Assembly: GCA_015257665.1 (NCBI GenBank) | Contig: JABZJS010000006.1 | Coordinates: 1-58,186 of the forward strand | From: Nanosynbacter sp. | GTDB taxonomy: Bacteria > Patescibacteriota > Saccharimonadia > Saccharimonadales > Saccharimonadaceae | DNA length: 58,186 nt | Direction: 5' to 3' | In this document: positions 58,156 through 58,186 of the stretch, one piece after another | Position numbering within the stretch: the stretch's first letter is position 1 | Layout of the letters: every line of letters begins with the position of its first letter | Translations under genes and position numbers: made by a program | Notes under the pieces: model-generated | What the model was told of the DNA's origin: nothing | Database searches by the model: none | The model's input: the letters and a program-made list of their open reading frames with translations, nothing else

Positions 58156-58186
58156 CATTCACCACACAAAAGATAGAACAAATAAA

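Noticed and set aside
1..58186. Alternative genetic code with UGA as glycine or tryptophan (as in some CPR lineages)
   Set aside because: Full-length conserved proteins contain no internal TGA, and TGA ends genes at natural positions, for example in the ATGA overlap at 5303-5306 and at the end of the CinA-like gene.
1..58186. CRISPR arrays, insertion sequences or prophage
   Set aside because: No regularly spaced repeats, transposase genes or phage structural genes were seen; the only mobile-element trace is the truncated recombinase.

Overview
The window is a compact, almost fully coding bacterial chromosome segment of roughly balanced base composition that uses the standard genetic code: TGA is a true stop, for example at the ATGA overlap near 5303. 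The gene set suggests a reduced, host-dependent bacterium of the Candidate Phyla Radiation, most likely Candidatus Saccharibacteria (TM7). The reasons are many information-processing and proteolysis genes with almost no biosynthesis, a type IV pilin, small membrane-anchored proteins of unknown function, unusual residues in universal proteins, and an actinobacterial-style recombinase remnant. This assignment is inference; no 16S gene is present.

Layout. 1-6121: end of rpsJ (S10), an M16-like protein without the zinc motif, tuf, a DUF4253 protein and a polar amino-acid ABC importer. 6162-11336: small heat-shock protein, fusA, type IV pilin and two proteins of unknown function. 11356-18592: rpoC and rpoB. 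18901-24079: membrane-anchored protein, clpP, tig, hisS, a SpoU methyltransferase and a small protein. 24216-30508: tRNA-Leu(CAG), a GC-rich truncated serine recombinase and a more AT-rich set of accessory genes that looks like an old island. 30557-37689: AstD-like dehydrogenase, FAD dehydrogenase, recG, a zinc phospholipase C-like protein, rsmD and tRNA-Leu(TAG). 37922-44418: CYTH protein, PMM-like HAD phosphatase, tyrS, class A PBP and an inositol-phosphatase-like enzyme. 44526-50626: a CIRCE-controlled operon clpC - HExxH protein - radA - PIN/TRAM protein. 50636-58155: nusA with a leader hairpin, a HAD phosphatase, a membrane-tethered HNH nuclease, an M1 aminopeptidase, an RNase HII-YraN fusion and two uncharacterised proteins.

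How the genes fit together. Protein quality control (clpP, clpC, tig, hsp20) is prominent, and clpP and clpC share perfect CIRCE operators, which implies an HrcA regulon. M1 aminopeptidase, the amino-acid importer, the tethered nuclease and the pilin fit a scavenging, surface-attached life.

Strongest unusual signals: (1) EF-G has lost the usual guanine-recognition residues in both the G4 and G5 motifs while EF-Tu keeps them. (2) RNA polymerase beta-prime has lost the cysteines of both zinc-binding sites, although RadA keeps its own. (3) At least ten genes have a sigma70-type -10 box only 6-8 nt before the start codon, so leaderless mRNAs look common. (4) TyrRS has TIGN in place of HIGH. (5) RNase HII is fused to YraN. 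(6) nusA carries a terminator-like hairpin between its promoter and its Shine-Dalgarno site.
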